Positions 35,143 to 47,852 of a stretch of 64,000 nt of DNA are shown piece by piece (position 1 is the stretch's first letter; the number at the start of each line of letters is the position of its first letter). Source of the DNA: Chlorocebus sabaeus (lineage: Eukaryota; Chordata; Mammalia; Primates; Cercopithecidae); the NCBI RefSeq assembly GCF_047675955.1, contig NC_132914.1:38552521-38616520 (forward strand), given 5' to 3'. The notes below the pieces were generated by a model. The model did not search any database, was not told the DNA's origin, and saw nothing but the letters and a program-made list of their open reading frames with translations. The translations under genes were made by a program, and so were the position numbers.

Positions 35143-35502
35143 ATCTTAGTCAGTTTGGACCACCATCACAAAATATCAGACTGGGTGACTTAAGCAGCAG
35201 AAATTTATTTTCTCACAGTGCTGGAATTGAAAGTCCGTGATCCACGTGCCATCAGGGCTGGATTTTAGTGAGGCTCCTTCCTGGCTTCCAGACAGCCACC
35301 ATCTCACTGTGTCCTTAATAGCCTCTTCTCTGTGTGAGAGTGGCAAACTCTGTTGTCTTGCTCTCTTCTCATAAGAACATCAGTCATATCATATTAGGGC
35401 CCCACTCTTATGACCCTAAAGGTTGTATCTCCAAACACAGAAACACTGTAAGTTAGGACTTCAATATATGACTCTTCAGAGGACACAATTCAGTTTGCAA
35501 TG
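35143..35502 (-). mobile_element. MLT1-type MaLR LTR inside L1M
   Basis: It opens TCTTAGTCAGTTTGGACCAC and ends CAGAGGACACAATTCAGTTT followed by GCAATG. Inside are TTATTTTCTCACAGTGCTGG and TTGTATCTCCAAACACAGAA, standard reversed MLT1-class text. L1M resumes at once with GGTAGGAGTCCTTTATATCA. Confidence 0.88.
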
Positions 35503-36100
35503 GTAGGAGTCCTTTATATCATTCATGAGTTCAGTTATCAATGAAAAAAATAGTTATCTCACTTTGTAGCCTGTTTTTCAGCCTCTCAAATGGTGTAGTT
35601 TGACTAAAAGTACTTAACTTTGAAGTAGTTTAACGAATTTATGATTGTGTTTATGTTTTATTTTAAAAGTTACTTCCTAACAATAGTCATGAAGATATTC
35701 TCCTCTGTTATCTTTACTTAGATGATTTATTATTTTGCCTTCCGTATTTCTGTCTAGTGTCTACCTAGGAACAATTTTTTTGGGAAGACATTTTTTCCCA
35801 TATGGTTATCCAAACAACCCAGTACTCTATATTGACTAGAGTATTCTTTCTTCTATTTATCTAAAGTACTAATGTTTGCATAAATCAAATATCTATATCT
35901 ATGTGAGTCTTTTTTCTGGGCATCTATTTCATTGCATTGGTTTATGTGTCTATAGTTGATGCAGCCCCACTTTCTCTTAATTATCTACCATATAGCAAGT
36001 CTTGATATCCATAAAGCAAGATTTCTTAGCTATTCTTGGTCTTCTGAATTTCCATATAAATTTTAGAGGCAGATTTTCAGTTTCCATTTTGAAGCCCTGC
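35503..36100 (-). mobile_element. L1M right part
   Basis: Reversed ORF2 motifs continue: CATGAAGATATTCTCCTCTG, TTTTCCCATATGGTTATCCA, GCAAGTCTTGATATCC and CTTAGCTATTCTTGGTCTTC. Confidence 0.8.
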
Positions 36101-37785
36101 TAATTTATTTTCTGTTTTGTTCTGTTTCCATTTGAGTTAGCTTCCTGGGGCTGGGGGATAGTGAGGGTATGAACCTATGCTCCCTATTGCCAGAGTTATC
36201 TGTCTAATACATAAATAAATATAATCTTAAATTATAAATTAAAAATATATAATTTTAACTTCTAAAATCAACTTCAAGGTAAAATGTAAAATACTTAGAG
36301 AGTTATACAAGATGCTACATTGGCTTGTCCTGGCCTTTATTTCCAACCACAACACTGACAGTGTATCATCCTTCATCTGACATTTTTGAATGCTTATTAT
36401 ATGCCAAGAGTAGAGCTATTAATTGAATTTATTCTCTTCCTTTAGATATTAGCCTTGGTGTCATATTTTCCAGAAGTCTTTTCTGAATTTCTTTTATAGG
36501 GTTAAGGATTCTCTTCTCTGAATCAGAGATAATTTTACCTATCTATGTTAGTCTATAGCCTTAAAATTGTCTAGAAATTATTTCCATCTCCCTAAAAAGG
36601 GGGTGTTATTCATCTTGAATAACAAAAACTTAGGGCAAAAGCCTGTGGTTTAGGGAATATATATTGGAGAGAGAGTGATGGAAAATATATGTATAAATAT
36701 GGAAAGGGGGAAGAGAGTTGTCATTTTCTTTTACTATCATAATAGTCTGCATTATTTTTCTATAAGTCATTGCTATGAACTTCTTTTGATTATCATAAAG
36801 GACACTGTGAGCACATATTTTAGAAGAGTATTGAAAACAAACTGGGGGTTCTGTAGGCAAGTGACTCTGCCACGGTGCCCTGGCAATCTTGCACAACTCC
36901 ACACAGGGCAACGCTTGACCATAGTCTGACTCAAGACTTGATGGCGATTCCTGTGACTCTCTTTTTGGTGTAAGGGGAGGTATATCTTTGAAGGAGTTGC
37001 TGTAAGGCAGTTTCTCATTTCAATCTTGTGGAAGACTCCCACAGGATGATTCTGGTTTCAGTTGAGTAAAGGACTTTTCTACCTCCCCTCACTTGGAGTA
37101 CAGCTGCAGACTTCTTGACTAAGTTTATAAACCTGCTTGGCTGTGGTATAGAGGCTGCTCCTCCATGACACAGTGACACTTCACTGGTGTCACCCACCAT
37201 CTGACTCTTGGGTTAGTGTCATAATGTAGAACCAGGAATGTGGGGAGCTGACATCACCATGCTAATGTTGCTTTGCTTTTGCATAAGAAGCAAATTGTCA
37301 GGATCTATCTAGGACTGTTGACTCCTTACTAGCCAAACCTACGGAAGGGTGCAAGCCAACCTCACAACTGTAATAGCCATCCTTGTGGTCTTTTTAGTCA
37401 CTGTGCTTCTGCTTTGGGAATGCCTGACCACTTGATAGATTCTTCTTAAAATGTCAGCCAATTAGCAAATCTTCCTTCAGTGGAAATACTTATTAATATG
37501 CATTTTAATATTGAAAACTCATGATGACACTATAAAGAAGAACCTACTGTCTACTTGCTATAATAGAACTGGCAAAATAAAACAACAATAAAAGGGGTAA
37601 TGGCCTCTGTGCATCAGGTTCACTTGTAGGAAAAATTATGCTTCGTTTTCCTTAACTAAATGGTTTCGTTTTCAGACACACGAGATTGGTGCCAAGTTCT
37701 TTGCTACCCCCGGGCATTTAGCAGGCTGTGTTCCCACTGCCTGCTCTCCAGCCCTGTTCTCACCTGACAACTACATTTATGCTCA
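36101..37785. other. unassigned sequence, partly GC-richer
   Basis: Around 36840-37440 base composition is more even than nearby and text such as GTCACCCACCATCTGACTCT and GTGGGGAGCTGACATCACCA hints at an ERV remnant, but no family is certain. Overlapping 60-95-codon frames on both strands (36630-37200) show no motif. Confidence 0.4.
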
Positions 37786-38085
37786 GCACATGGTTAACCC
37801 CTTCTCATTCTTCAGTCCTCAGCTTAAATGTCATCTACCCAGAGAATCATTCTTAATCCTCGACTTTCCCTTTCTCTATGCTTTCCCTTTGTCATATTTA
37901 CCACAATTTTGTATTAAAAATGAAAGAGAGACATTATGATCATTCATGTTTATCTCTCCCACTGGAATGTAAGGTCTATGAAAATAGAGATAATAGCTTT
38001 TGCTTGCTTATTATTACCACGATATTTCCAGTACCTAGTTCAGTTCTGGCATATAGTGGAGCTTAATAAACATTTGTTGAATAAA
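37786..38085 (+). mobile_element. L2 3' end
   Basis: TCTCCCACTGGAATGTAAGG, CCAGTACCTAGTTCAGTTCT, GGCATATAGTGGAGCTTAAT and AACATTTGTTGAATAAA form the L2 3' terminus in the right order. Confidence 0.88.
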
Positions 38086-38467
38086 ATAATAATCATGGAG
38101 TGAAAAACTGGAAAAGTTGACACCCACCTTTGGTTTTTTGGGTGTTAAATCATAATTGCTATATTTATCCAACCAGTTAAAATTTCTCTTTCCTGCTGTA
38201 CATACTTGAGGACTTAAATTCCATAAGTACTAACAAAACACATACGGTGGGTTGGGTGGGAGTGTCGAGTTAGGGATTTGGTGATGTTATTTAGGAAACT
38301 GATGTTACTGAGGGAGAAGGGTAGGAAGAAAGGATACTGAGAATGTCATATTGAGGTCTTGGAAGTAGAATCCCCACAGTTAAATTATGTAGATGGAGAG
38401 CACACAGGAAAAAGGTGAAAGTATTTGAAATTGGGGGATGTAGTTTTTAAAAATAAGTCTTTTATTG
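38086..38467. other. unassigned sequence
   Basis: No repeat or exon recognised. Confidence 0.5.
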
Positions 38468-38600
38468 CTAGGCATGGTGCCTCATGCCTATAATCCCGGA
38501 TACTCAGGAGACAGAGGCTAGAGGATTGCTTGAGGACAGAACAACAAGACCAGCCTGCGCAACATAGTGAGAACCTATCTTTAAATAAATAAATATTTTT
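38468..38600 (+). mobile_element. Alu left monomer (FLAM-type)
   Basis: GCTAGGCATGGTGCCTCATG to GCAACATAGTGAGAACCTAT, then an (AAAT)n tail. A single left monomer with no right half suggests a free left Alu monomer, one of the oldest Alu forms. Confidence 0.87.
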
Positions 38601-40449
38601 CTTAGTTTCATACAAAACATAACGGTCTTAGTAATTGTAAGGTGTTCTCGCATTTGTCCCACAAATCTGAATTAGACAAGAGTCTGCTAGACATTTGTTT
38701 TGGAGTTCACATCAACCAAGTAAACAGCAAATCACCAATTTTAGTTATTATCAATATCATGTTCTGTGTTGACTTCTATGAAGACAAGAATGAGTTAACA
38801 CACATACACACACACAGAGCACACACACAAATATTCAGGCAAAATTATTACAGAGCAAGTAAAAAGAATCAATATCCTAAAGGTTCAGAGGAATACCAAT
38901 ATTTACTAAGCCAGATAAACATTTTGGGAAATTGATTCCCTTAATTCAAGAGATAAAGGTTCCAGCCCAGGAATAGAGACAATTATAAAAGCAGGTATAG
39001 TTGTAAAGGTTACAAACAAAAGAATGTAAGTGTGATAGATGTAGACAGGGTGGAGGAAAACTAAAAATCAAACTAAAATACTAAATAACAATGAATATCA
39101 AAGGTTGGAAGACAAACTTGAGAGGCTCCCCCAAAGTGCGGAAGAAAAAGACAAATGATAGTAGTAAGATATAAGGGAGGCGTAATAGTGAGTGAACTCA
39201 AGTATTAGAATTATTATTGGGAGAGCTACCAGGACTACTACAAATTACTCTAAAAATTTATCCTGCAAAAATTATAAAAGCGATATTTATTCAAGAGAGG
39301 TAATATAGTTTGTTTAAATGAAAATAGACTTATCTTGAGATAAACAATTGGAAGAGAAACACTATGTAGCACATGAGCTTCCCCATAAAAAAATGGTCAC
39401 CGGTATTCTTATAAAAGTACTAACACGGAGAAGAATAGACTCATGTAGTGGATATAAGAGTTCCAACAGGGAAAAACAAAAGGCCGGGAATTCAGCTAAA
39501 CTCAGATCACAGGATTCCAAACCAAGGGAATTTACTATATGTATAGCAAACATGTCTGTCCTTTTTTAAAAAAAAATCTACTCTGCCTTTGATCTTCTAC
39601 CTGTCAAATTTATATTGACATTCCGCCATTAGCTATACCAAAGTTATTTTGTGGCAAGTTAAAAAATATTGTTTTAAATACTTCAGATATAGTTTGGCAG
39701 AATTAGGGAAATAGAAGAAGCTCACGGTAAAAAAAAAAATGAACACACACACACACAACACAAAAAAAACAGAAAATGGAAAACCATTTTATAAGAGTTA
39801 TAGATATATTGTGGAATGTTGGTGTGTATATTTCAAAAATAATTTTAAACTGAGTCTGAAACACTACCAGAGGAGACGGACTAAGAATTAATTTGGTAAA
39901 CCTCTATGGAATTTAAAACATTAACTACCAGCAGCTTGTATAACTTTAAGTAAATAAGTTATAGAAAATAATTAATGGATAAATGGATAAAGACAGCTGT
40001 TCTGCAAGTAGCATAAAGCCCAAGCTTTACAAAATACGTTTTCACTCTAAACCACCAGACTACAGTAATATGTACCTTTTAAACTCTTTTAATAATATAG
40101 GTTCAGTTTATTATTTTTATAGGTAAGTCATGTCAGTTCATAGACCATAATTCTTTTGGTATTTTTCCTGGACAAAACCTTGGAAATTGTAGGAAAATGA
40201 CATGATCTCACCACTCAATAGAACAGCTATAATCAATTAGCTACAATCATATCCAATAATCTTTTATACATTACTTCACTTGCTTGCAATCATTACATAC
40301 ATGTAATTTTATATCCTGGCTTTTATACAATCAGCCCTTTAACATGTGACAACATAGTCTTCATAATTATTTTCAGAGCTACATAATATTCTGTTGAGTA
40401 GAGGTTTTATAATTGTCTTATCTACTTTTCTTCATTTCAATATTCAAGT
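38601..40449. other. unassigned sequence with CA-rich tracts
   Basis: Short CA-rich tracts lie at 38800-38832 and 39742-39770. Otherwise I recognise no repeat or exon in 1.8 kb. Confidence 0.5.
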
Positions 40450-40842
40450 AGAACAAGGATGAAAAGTTTATGTCCCTTTCAAAACTGATATGTTGATATC
40501 TCATCCTAATTTAATGGAGCTTGGAGGTGCCTTTGGTAGGTGATTAGGGCATGGAGGTGATTAGGGCATGGAGGTGATTAGGCTCATGAAGGAGCCATCC
40601 TAGGTGAGATTAGTGCCTTTATAAAAGGACCCTGAGAGCTCCCTGGTTCCTTCTGCCATATGAAGATGCAGCCAAATGACAACCATGTGTGAACCAGAAA
40701 GTGGACCCTCACCAGACACCAAATTGCCAGCACCTTGATCTCAGACATCTCAGCTTCCAGAACTGTGAGAAATATATTTCTCTTGTTTACAAGCCACTCA
40801 GTCTATTGTATTCTGTTATAGCAGCCCAAACAGACTAAGACA
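40450..40842 (+). mobile_element. MaLR LTR (MST/MLT1A-like)
   Basis: GATTAGTGCCTTTATAAAAG, GGACCCTCACCAGACACCAA, CCAGAACTGTGAGAAATATA and the end GCAGCCCAAACAGACTAAGA with CA mark a plus-strand MaLR LTR. GGTGATTAGGGCATGGA is repeated in tandem at 40539-40572 with a partial third copy, where one copy is normal. Confidence 0.88.
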
Positions 40843-41312
40843 AGTAACTTCCTATTTTTGTCGATGACAGGAAGCAAATCACACACATTGTTTTTATATA
40901 AAGTTTATTATTTCTTTAAAAGGTTTGCATCAATGTTACTTACTGAATATCAAAATATTTTATTAATCTTGATCTGTGTTGCTTAATTAAATGAAAACGT
41001 GGTTTTGCCAATATGCATGCATGAGTACCAGTTTTACTTCACATTTATTATTTGTCATTGAATTTGTACTTGTTTTATTATTTTTTCATTATTCTTTCAT
41101 TATTTTTAAAATTTCTTTGAAAACTAACAAAATTGGCATTGGTCCTTGTTTATTATTTGTATTAACTGCCAAAATTTGATAGAAGTAGAATGCAAAAAAA
41201 TAAAAAATCTAAAATATGGCATTGATTCAGTAGAGGTAGAGGGGATATAAACTGTGGAGCTTGGAAGCCTGGTGACTTTGGTTAAGAAATTGCAAAGCAT
41301 AGTCAAAATATT
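40843..41312. other. unassigned AT-rich sequence
   Basis: Nothing recognised. Confidence 0.5.
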
Positions 41313-41605
41313 GCTTACCAAATTAACACAGGAACAGAAAGCCAAATAGCACACGTTCCCACTTATAAGCAGCAGCTAAGCATCGGGCACTTATGGACTT
41401 AAAGATGGCAATAATAGACACTGGGGACTAACAGAAGAGGGGCCAGGGGAAGGGCTGAAAAACTGACTGATGGGTACTATACTCACTATCTGGGTGATAG
41501 GATCAATCGTACCCCAAACCTCAGCATCACACAATACAGCAAGATAACAAACCTGTGTAGGTACCTCCTGAATCGAAAATAAAAGTTGAAATTATTTTTG
41601 AAAAA
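41313..41605 (+). mobile_element. L1PB/L1MA-type 3' UTR
   Basis: AATTAACACAGGAACAGAAA, CACTGGGGACTAACAGAAG, TACCCCAAACCTCAGCATCA and AAAATAAAAGTTGAAATTAT are the 3' end of an L1 older than the L1PA copies. It is strongly 5'-truncated. Confidence 0.88.
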
Positions 41606-41905
41606 CATACTGTTAACATTTATCTTACTTTGGAAGATAAATGAAGTAACAGGCAGTGCTGTAGCCCTGGGTAAATAAGTGGGAAAAAAATCAGAAGGTG
41701 TCTGTGTGCTGGCTGCTTCTCGAAACTTCCAGCAAACAATTGTATCACAAAATTCCAGCAAAATTTCAGGTTAGAGTGAACTAGTCTGCAAGTGGAGACA
41801 AAAAGGCAATAGATCTTTGTTAGGAAGCATGCTGCCTGTGGTCTGCAGACTAAATTTGACTGAGAATCCAGAAAGTTGAAATCTCGTTGCGCGATAAAGC
41901 CAGCA

Positions 41906-42011
41906 ATGTCTATATACGAATTTAAGCTATTAGGCACTAGTTCTCCGATCTACAAACTATGTCTATATATGAACTGAAGCTCTTAGGCACTTGTTTCCGC
42001 CCTACACGTTT
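41906..42011. repeat. imperfect tandem duplication, period 53
   Basis: ATGTCTATATACGAA (41906) and ATGTCTATATATGAA (41959) start two head-to-tail copies, both with a TTAGGCACT core further on. Agreement falls off at the right ends. It is not a known repeat. Base context includes several CpGs, unusual in this AT-rich part. Confidence 0.75.
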
Positions 42012-42577
42012 TGTGAGAGCACTGACAAAGATAAAATTAGGGAGAATGCCTTTACTACTCCCACTCATCACTTCAGAGTTGGTGGAGAATGGGAGATAGA
42101 ATATAGGCCAGAAACTAAAAACCGTGTTCTGTGTCTAAATAAAAATGTTGATAGTAGTTACCCTTACAGAGAGATCAGAATGAATTCTGATTCCTTTTGA
42201 ATAACATACAGTACATTCTCCTATCCTTAGAACCTCGCCTGTTTCATCCTCCATGGCCATCTCTCCATTCCCCACTATAATGCAAATGCGCAGGACCTCC
42301 ATTTCCTGGTGTGCCTCGCTTTACTGAAAGCCCGTTTATTTGTAGAGATAGCTCCCTGTGGCTGTCACCCTCTCTCTCTCCCTTTGCCCTAATTAAACAT
42401 CTATTCATCTTAACATCCATAACAATGTCTCTCACAGTGCCATAAACCAAGAAATAATTTTTTAATAAAATCGAATTGAAGCGAATCACCAGAAAAAGGA
42501 GCCTCCTGGCTGGTGATTCATGATGGTAGAGGAAGCACCTTAGTGCAGGTGGGACTGTTTCGTGATATTTTTCCAAT
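42012..42577. other. unassigned sequence
   Basis: No family or exon recognised. The minus frame at 42244-42576 (110 codons) has no motif and ends in low complexity. Confidence 0.45.
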
Positions 42578-42635
42578 TATCTCTCTCTCTCTTAATTCTC
42601 TCTCTCTCTCACACACACGCACACATACACACACC
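42578..42635. repeat. (CT)n-(CA)n compound microsatellite
   Basis: Two CT tracts separated by TTAATT are followed by a CA tract. The open frames across it, rich in R, E, V and C, are artefacts. Confidence 0.93.
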
Positions 42636-42707
42636 TGACACATTATACACATAACTACATGAAGCATGCTAGCTGGATGTAAACCACGTATCTCAAACTC
42701 TACTACC

Positions 42708-42728
42708 AAAAAAAAAAAAAAAAAAAAA
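42708..42728. repeat. A-run, about 21 bases
   Basis: A pure A tract at 42708-42728 with no Alu or L1 body in front of it. It may be the tail of a lost retroposed copy. Confidence 0.9.
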
Positions 42729-45700
42729 TACTGAAAACCTGCTTGAACTTAAACGTGGTAAATAATTAGCATATTGTTTTGTTTTGACATAGATCCCATT
42801 TTCCCTCATTTTTCTCTTTTCGTGTTATAATAGGAACCTCAGAAAGCCTTCTTTCCATAGGGTACCCCTACAGCATTCAGAGAATGCTCTGATAAACAAA
42901 TGAATGGAACAACACAAAAGACTCAGAATTACAAATTGTATCCCATTCCGGATATAGATCTATTCCCCATCTTAAAATGACATTTTCCCTTTTAAAGAAT
43001 AGCAAGCCAAATGTGATCAGATTCACAAAACAGCCAGCTGAATAGCATGTGGAATGCTGAAGAAGTAATAAACAAAAATGCAAATGAAGCTGGGCACTCT
43101 GCCTGGAAAACAGAATCTGTGTGCAAACAACATATATTCATGCCTATTGTTAAACCCCTGGAAAGGCCCTTCAACTGTGCCCCTTTCTAAGCATAAGGCC
43201 AAGGAGGAAATAGGTGAATTTTCCACCAACACACAGTGGGAAGGTTGTAACGAGTGAAGATCATACATCTAAGAAAGACTGGGGAAAAATAATTGATTTA
43301 ATTTAATTTAATCTTGATGAGGATTAAATCAAGCTTTACTGCTCCTCTGACAGGTTGGCATGTCAACATAGGAATAACTACTATCATCACTCAAGAGCAA
43401 TCCTCAGGAATTACATTATAGTTGAGCTCCATATTTTAAACTTTATTTTGGTCTTTATTTTATCAAAGTCTTAAAAAAAAAAAATAGAGGTGTTAAAGAC
43501 CTCAAGAACTAGAATTAGTCTTATTCTAGATTATCTGATTGGGCAAATCACTTTTTTTCTGGTTCCACCCGCATAACGAAGTTAACCATTTTGCAAATTC
43601 ACAAGTATAAGGCATTCTGTAAATATCAGGTGCTATCATTGTTATAGTTAGCAAGGGAGAGGAAGCGCATTCCAGACAAAATAATGATGTCATCTAAAGT
43701 GTGGCAGTAAGAAGAAGGCAGGCACAGCTATGGAATAAGTATTCACCTGTTTGGCCCAATAAACTTTACAAATCTTTTTAAAGCCTCCACTAGTCTGTCA
43801 TTATTGGTTGAGAGTAATTATCTCTTCCTTTGATTTTGATGACTTTTCAAATTCATTTCTTCACAAACAACATTTTCTTGCTATAATAATTGTCTGGACA
43901 TTAGGAAGAACAATCCTCTGCCTGACTGTGTGGTCCTATGACCTCAGTTTCTCTTAAATTCCAATCCAGTATGTCAAGATTTCTCACATACAGTTTTCAT
44001 GTACCTGCTGAAGATTTTACAAGAGTTCACTTTAAGAGGCTACTATTACAGATCCCTTCACTACCAGGATTTCAAAGTCCTTCATTTTCTGCCCTCACTC
44101 AAACTAAAATCATTTCCCATTAAACTTTAGAGAGAACAATCCCTTTCACTTCTGGAGAATATTCTTAACCAGGTCTATGTCTCCAAGGCTTAGTCTCTTC
44201 CTCCACCTGAAATTTCTTTCTTTCCTTCCAGTCTCTTCATTTTTGCCCACTCATCAAAAGCAGGTGATATTGAAGTCTCTACAAGTGTTTCAGCTGACTT
44301 ACTCCTCTGATTTCATTTAGTACTTCCTAATTCATCACACCATTTAACACTTGTTTATATTTTATATTTCAAGATGACCCAATTCGATGGCACAGGGAAT
44401 TTTGCTTCTCCCATACATATTAGATGTCTCAAAATACAACTAATTAGTGTATTAACTGATTGGGAGTGGATGTGAAAAGTGGTTCAGAAGTCTCAAAAAT
44501 ACAACAAAGCCATTTGTAGTCACAGACTTGCCCACTATCTCCTTTGGCAAAAGCCTGTTGGCCTTAGGACTATATCTAAAAAAGTACAGTGGATATCATC
44601 GGAGGTAAAGAAAGTTTTCATGAAATCAAATTTGTAGGCTTATGCTGTCACTGTAAGGAAAGAATACTTATTTAGGATAACAAACTGTGTCTTTTGAAGT
44701 TTGATGATAGGATATGCAATAAGTTTCCTCTGAGGGTTGAGATAAAACTTAAATGAATAAATGATACATAGGGGCTGCTATAAAATCAGAAATGTGGCTT
44801 TCTGAAATTAAAACTACCTATCTGTTTCAGTGTAAACCATATGGCATGTGCATTTTAAGCATATTTATATTTAGTATTTAGGTTTTATAAGGAATGAAGA
44901 AAAGTCATACCACACCTAGAAAGGGTGTGAACATAGAAGCCAACACTCATGGAAAGGTCTGTGTCTTGACAATATTTTTGATCAAAAGTTGTTTCCATAG
45001 TTACAATACTATTATCCTTATCTTACATGAAGTAATAAGTCACTGTATTTTTTTCATGTTACTTAGTTACTAAAATATAAAATTCCTGTAAAGTCAAATT
45101 ATTATGTAAACTTCATATTGAATATTTATTTTAAAATAAACCAGCACAACTACTATGCTTTTTCTGTTAGTGAAAAAGTCATGTTGCATTAATGTTTCTT
45201 GCAATTTAGATTTTTGGAAATAGATATGGGTGGATCTATTCTCAGAGAAATTACTTCATCTAAAGAGCTTCATTTGAGAGCTATGTTTATGATTAATATT
45301 TGATTTTACTATTAATTTATTAAGTAAAATAATACTTTGATAAAAAAGAATCAGTGTTCTGACTTTGCAGAATACTGTTTGTTATTATCATAGTTACCAC
45401 CTCCTTCCAAACAAATTAAGGCTTGCAATTTATGGAGAAATATAGAGAGGAGATGAAGAATAGAGGCTTCAGCCGCTCAAAGGAGTTATTACACTATTCC
45501 TTCTGACAGTGTTTAGTTTGTAAAACTTTAATTTGATGTATTTTGAAGGGCCATGGCATGAGGTCATACTAAAAAGATTATGTGACTGAAATATTGCATG
45601 CCTGATACTTTTAAACTTGGAGAATTCCCTTCTTAGATAAAATAATCTAAACAGCAATTTAGAGGAGTGCAACAGCTTGAGTTAGAGCACATGATGTGTA

Positions 45701-47039
45701 AAAGTTTGGAAAAGCAAGGCTGAAAGTTTTGGGTGAAGGAAAGGGCAAGGTGGAAGAGTACAGAGAGGAGTTGCTCGAAGGGTGTGGTCTTCTGCAGCAC
45801 CTCATTCTCTGGCAAGGACCTCCACCAGCACAGCCAAAAGTTTAATCAAATCATGCAATAGGTGGAACAGAGAGCAGCTGACTGGATTAGAGTTCCTCCA
45901 ATTATTTCCTCCTGCAAAGAACTTTTGTTACCATTAGAGAAACAAAAGCACATTTGTGTCCCCCACCTTCCATTACTCAAATGTCCCTGTATTATATCTA
46001 TCAACTAAGTATTTAAATTAAATTAGATGGGCACAGATATCAGTAAGTGGCTGCAAAGTTTATGCAACAACAGCAATGTGATGTAAGGTAACACTAACCT
46101 GGTCTGATCCACCTGTCCAAGCCAAGAAGGCCAAAGTAATTACTATTTTGCTATCCCTGCACCTGGATTCTGTATTACATTTCAGGTAGACTTTTATAGG
46201 AATTTAACTTTAATTTAATACTGAAACCATGAAATGATGTAATCCCTAAAAGCACAATCTGGACTCAGGTAAATCATACACTTTGATGGATATTCATAGT
46301 TATATATTACAAAAAGAAATTTAGAAATACTACAACCCAATTTTTTTTTCAAGTAAGTCATATAAAATGTTAAAATCCACATAATTTTCCCAAAGGAAAC
46401 TTTAATTTCTCTGCATGGCATTATGATAGTCATGGTACTGTTTAAAACACAATGGTAATTGTACCTGTGATTCATGGATTTGGGTGAGCCATATGGTATA
46501 TATGGTATTAATCGAGCTGGTTGAAATCCAGAAGCAGTGAAATGTTCTTCTTCCCTTGACTGTATAAAAGTTCTGAATTCTGAAGCATCATTTATTAGCA
46601 CATCAGACACTTCATGCTCAGAAATGCTCACAAGTATGTCAGCACTTTCTGCTTAAACCCTTGAATGTCTCTATCAAATTTTCTCTCTCCTGTTACTCTG
46701 TCATTGAACTCTTGTTGTCTCTTTCACATACACACACAAACAGATGGACACACAGCTTGTACTTATCTCAGTTTGCAGTGCTTTTGTTTTTGTAAATTTG
46801 AGTGCTCAAGGGGATTTGGAGACTTTTGGTCATATTTGTTTTTTATTTTTTTAATAAAAATTTAGCTTGAATGGAAAAGGTGTTCCGTCAAAGCTTTGCT
46901 CCTACTAGGGCTCAATTTTCCTCTCTCAAGAAGACAGTACAATTGACAGCCCCTATTATGACACAGCTACCCTCTTAGGTAGCTGTATGTACCTATTTCA
47001 TATAGTCCTTATTAATCACTCCAGAAAATTCACTCATTT
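42729..47039. other. unassigned sequence, about 4.3 kb
   Basis: This is the longest stretch where I cannot place a transposon. 44030-44370 is pyrimidine-rich and may be very old L2. Frames of 60-138 codons (for example 46215-46631 minus) show no domain. Lack of young repeats may simply mean old repeats too decayed to see. Confidence 0.45.
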
Positions 47040-47335
47040 TATTCGTATCTCTATTCAAGCATCACCATGTCAGGAAATTCTCTATTCTAAATCAAGTAGG
47101 AACTGCCCCTATTATCTCAATCCATTTTTTTTTCTATTTTTATTCTTAGCACTTACTATTACCTGACATATTATACAAACTTTGTTTGATTATTTTGTTT
47201 CATCCCTAGTATATCATAGGCATTTTTGGGTAATCATTTGTCTTGCCTTTATTACTAGATATACTAGGTATCTTCATTATTTACAAGAGTAGCTGACCCA
47301 TAGTAGATGCAAATAAATATCTGTAGAATAAATGA
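47040..47335 (+). mobile_element. L2 3' end, decayed
   Basis: TAGCACTTACTATTACCTGA, CATAGTAGATGCAAATAAAT and CTGTAGAATAAATGA fit the L2 3' end in order, with long eroded gaps between. Confidence 0.6.
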
Positions 47336-47413
47336 TAAGCTATCAACCAAGGGCTAAAGAAAAAAGACTCTGTAGTCTTAATGTATGGGCTCAACTCCCT
47401 AAAGATGAAATAT

Positions 47414-47494
47414 AAAATAGTGGCTAAGAGTGTAGCCTTGGAGTCAGACTGCTTAGGTTTGAATCCCAACTTTACCATTTGGTGACTACATGAC
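47414..47494 (+). mobile_element. MIR, left half
   Basis: GTGGCTAAGAGTGTAGCCTT, GGAGTCAGACTGCTTAGGTT and TGAATCCCAACTTTACCATT are the 5' and core region of a MIR SINE. The element is cut after GTGACTACATGAC by an LTR and resumes at 47853. Confidence 0.88.
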
Positions 47495-47852
47495 TGATAT
47501 GGTTTGGCTGTGTCACCACCCAAATCTCATCTTGAATTGTAGTTCCCATAATTCCCACACGTTGTGAGAGGGACCCTGAGGGAGGTAATTGAATCATGGG
47601 GAGCGGGTCTTTCTCATGCTGTTCTCTTGATAGTGAATACGTTTCATGAGATTTGATGAATTTATAAAGGGCAGTTCCCCTGCACAAGCTCTCTTGCCTG
47701 CCACCATGTAAGATGTGACTTTTCTCCTCATTTGCCTTCCACTATGATTGTGAGGCCTCCCCAGCCATATGAAACTGTGAGTCAATTAAGGCTCTTTCCT
47801 TATAAATTACTTGCATATGTCTTTATTATCAGCAGGAGAACAGACTAATACA
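47495..47852 (+). mobile_element. THE1 solo LTR inside MIR
   Basis: It begins TGATATGGTTTGGCTGTGTC and ends AACAGACTAATACA. Inside are GAATTGTAGTTCCCATAATT and AAGGGCAGTTCCCCTGCACA. There is no internal region, so it is a solo LTR. ATGAC before and GTGAA after agree at only three of five bases, a worn target duplication at best. It is closer to consensus than the LTR pair at 7.7-10 kb. Confidence 0.95.

Noticed and set aside
36630..37200. Overlapping open frames on both strands as a gene
   Set aside because: They overlap each other in opposite directions, have no motif, and show no sign of being more than chance in a GC-balanced block.
46215..46631. 138-codon minus-strand open frame
   Set aside because: No domain, no start context or splice support, and AT-rich composition. 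Frames of this size are expected by chance in 64 kb.
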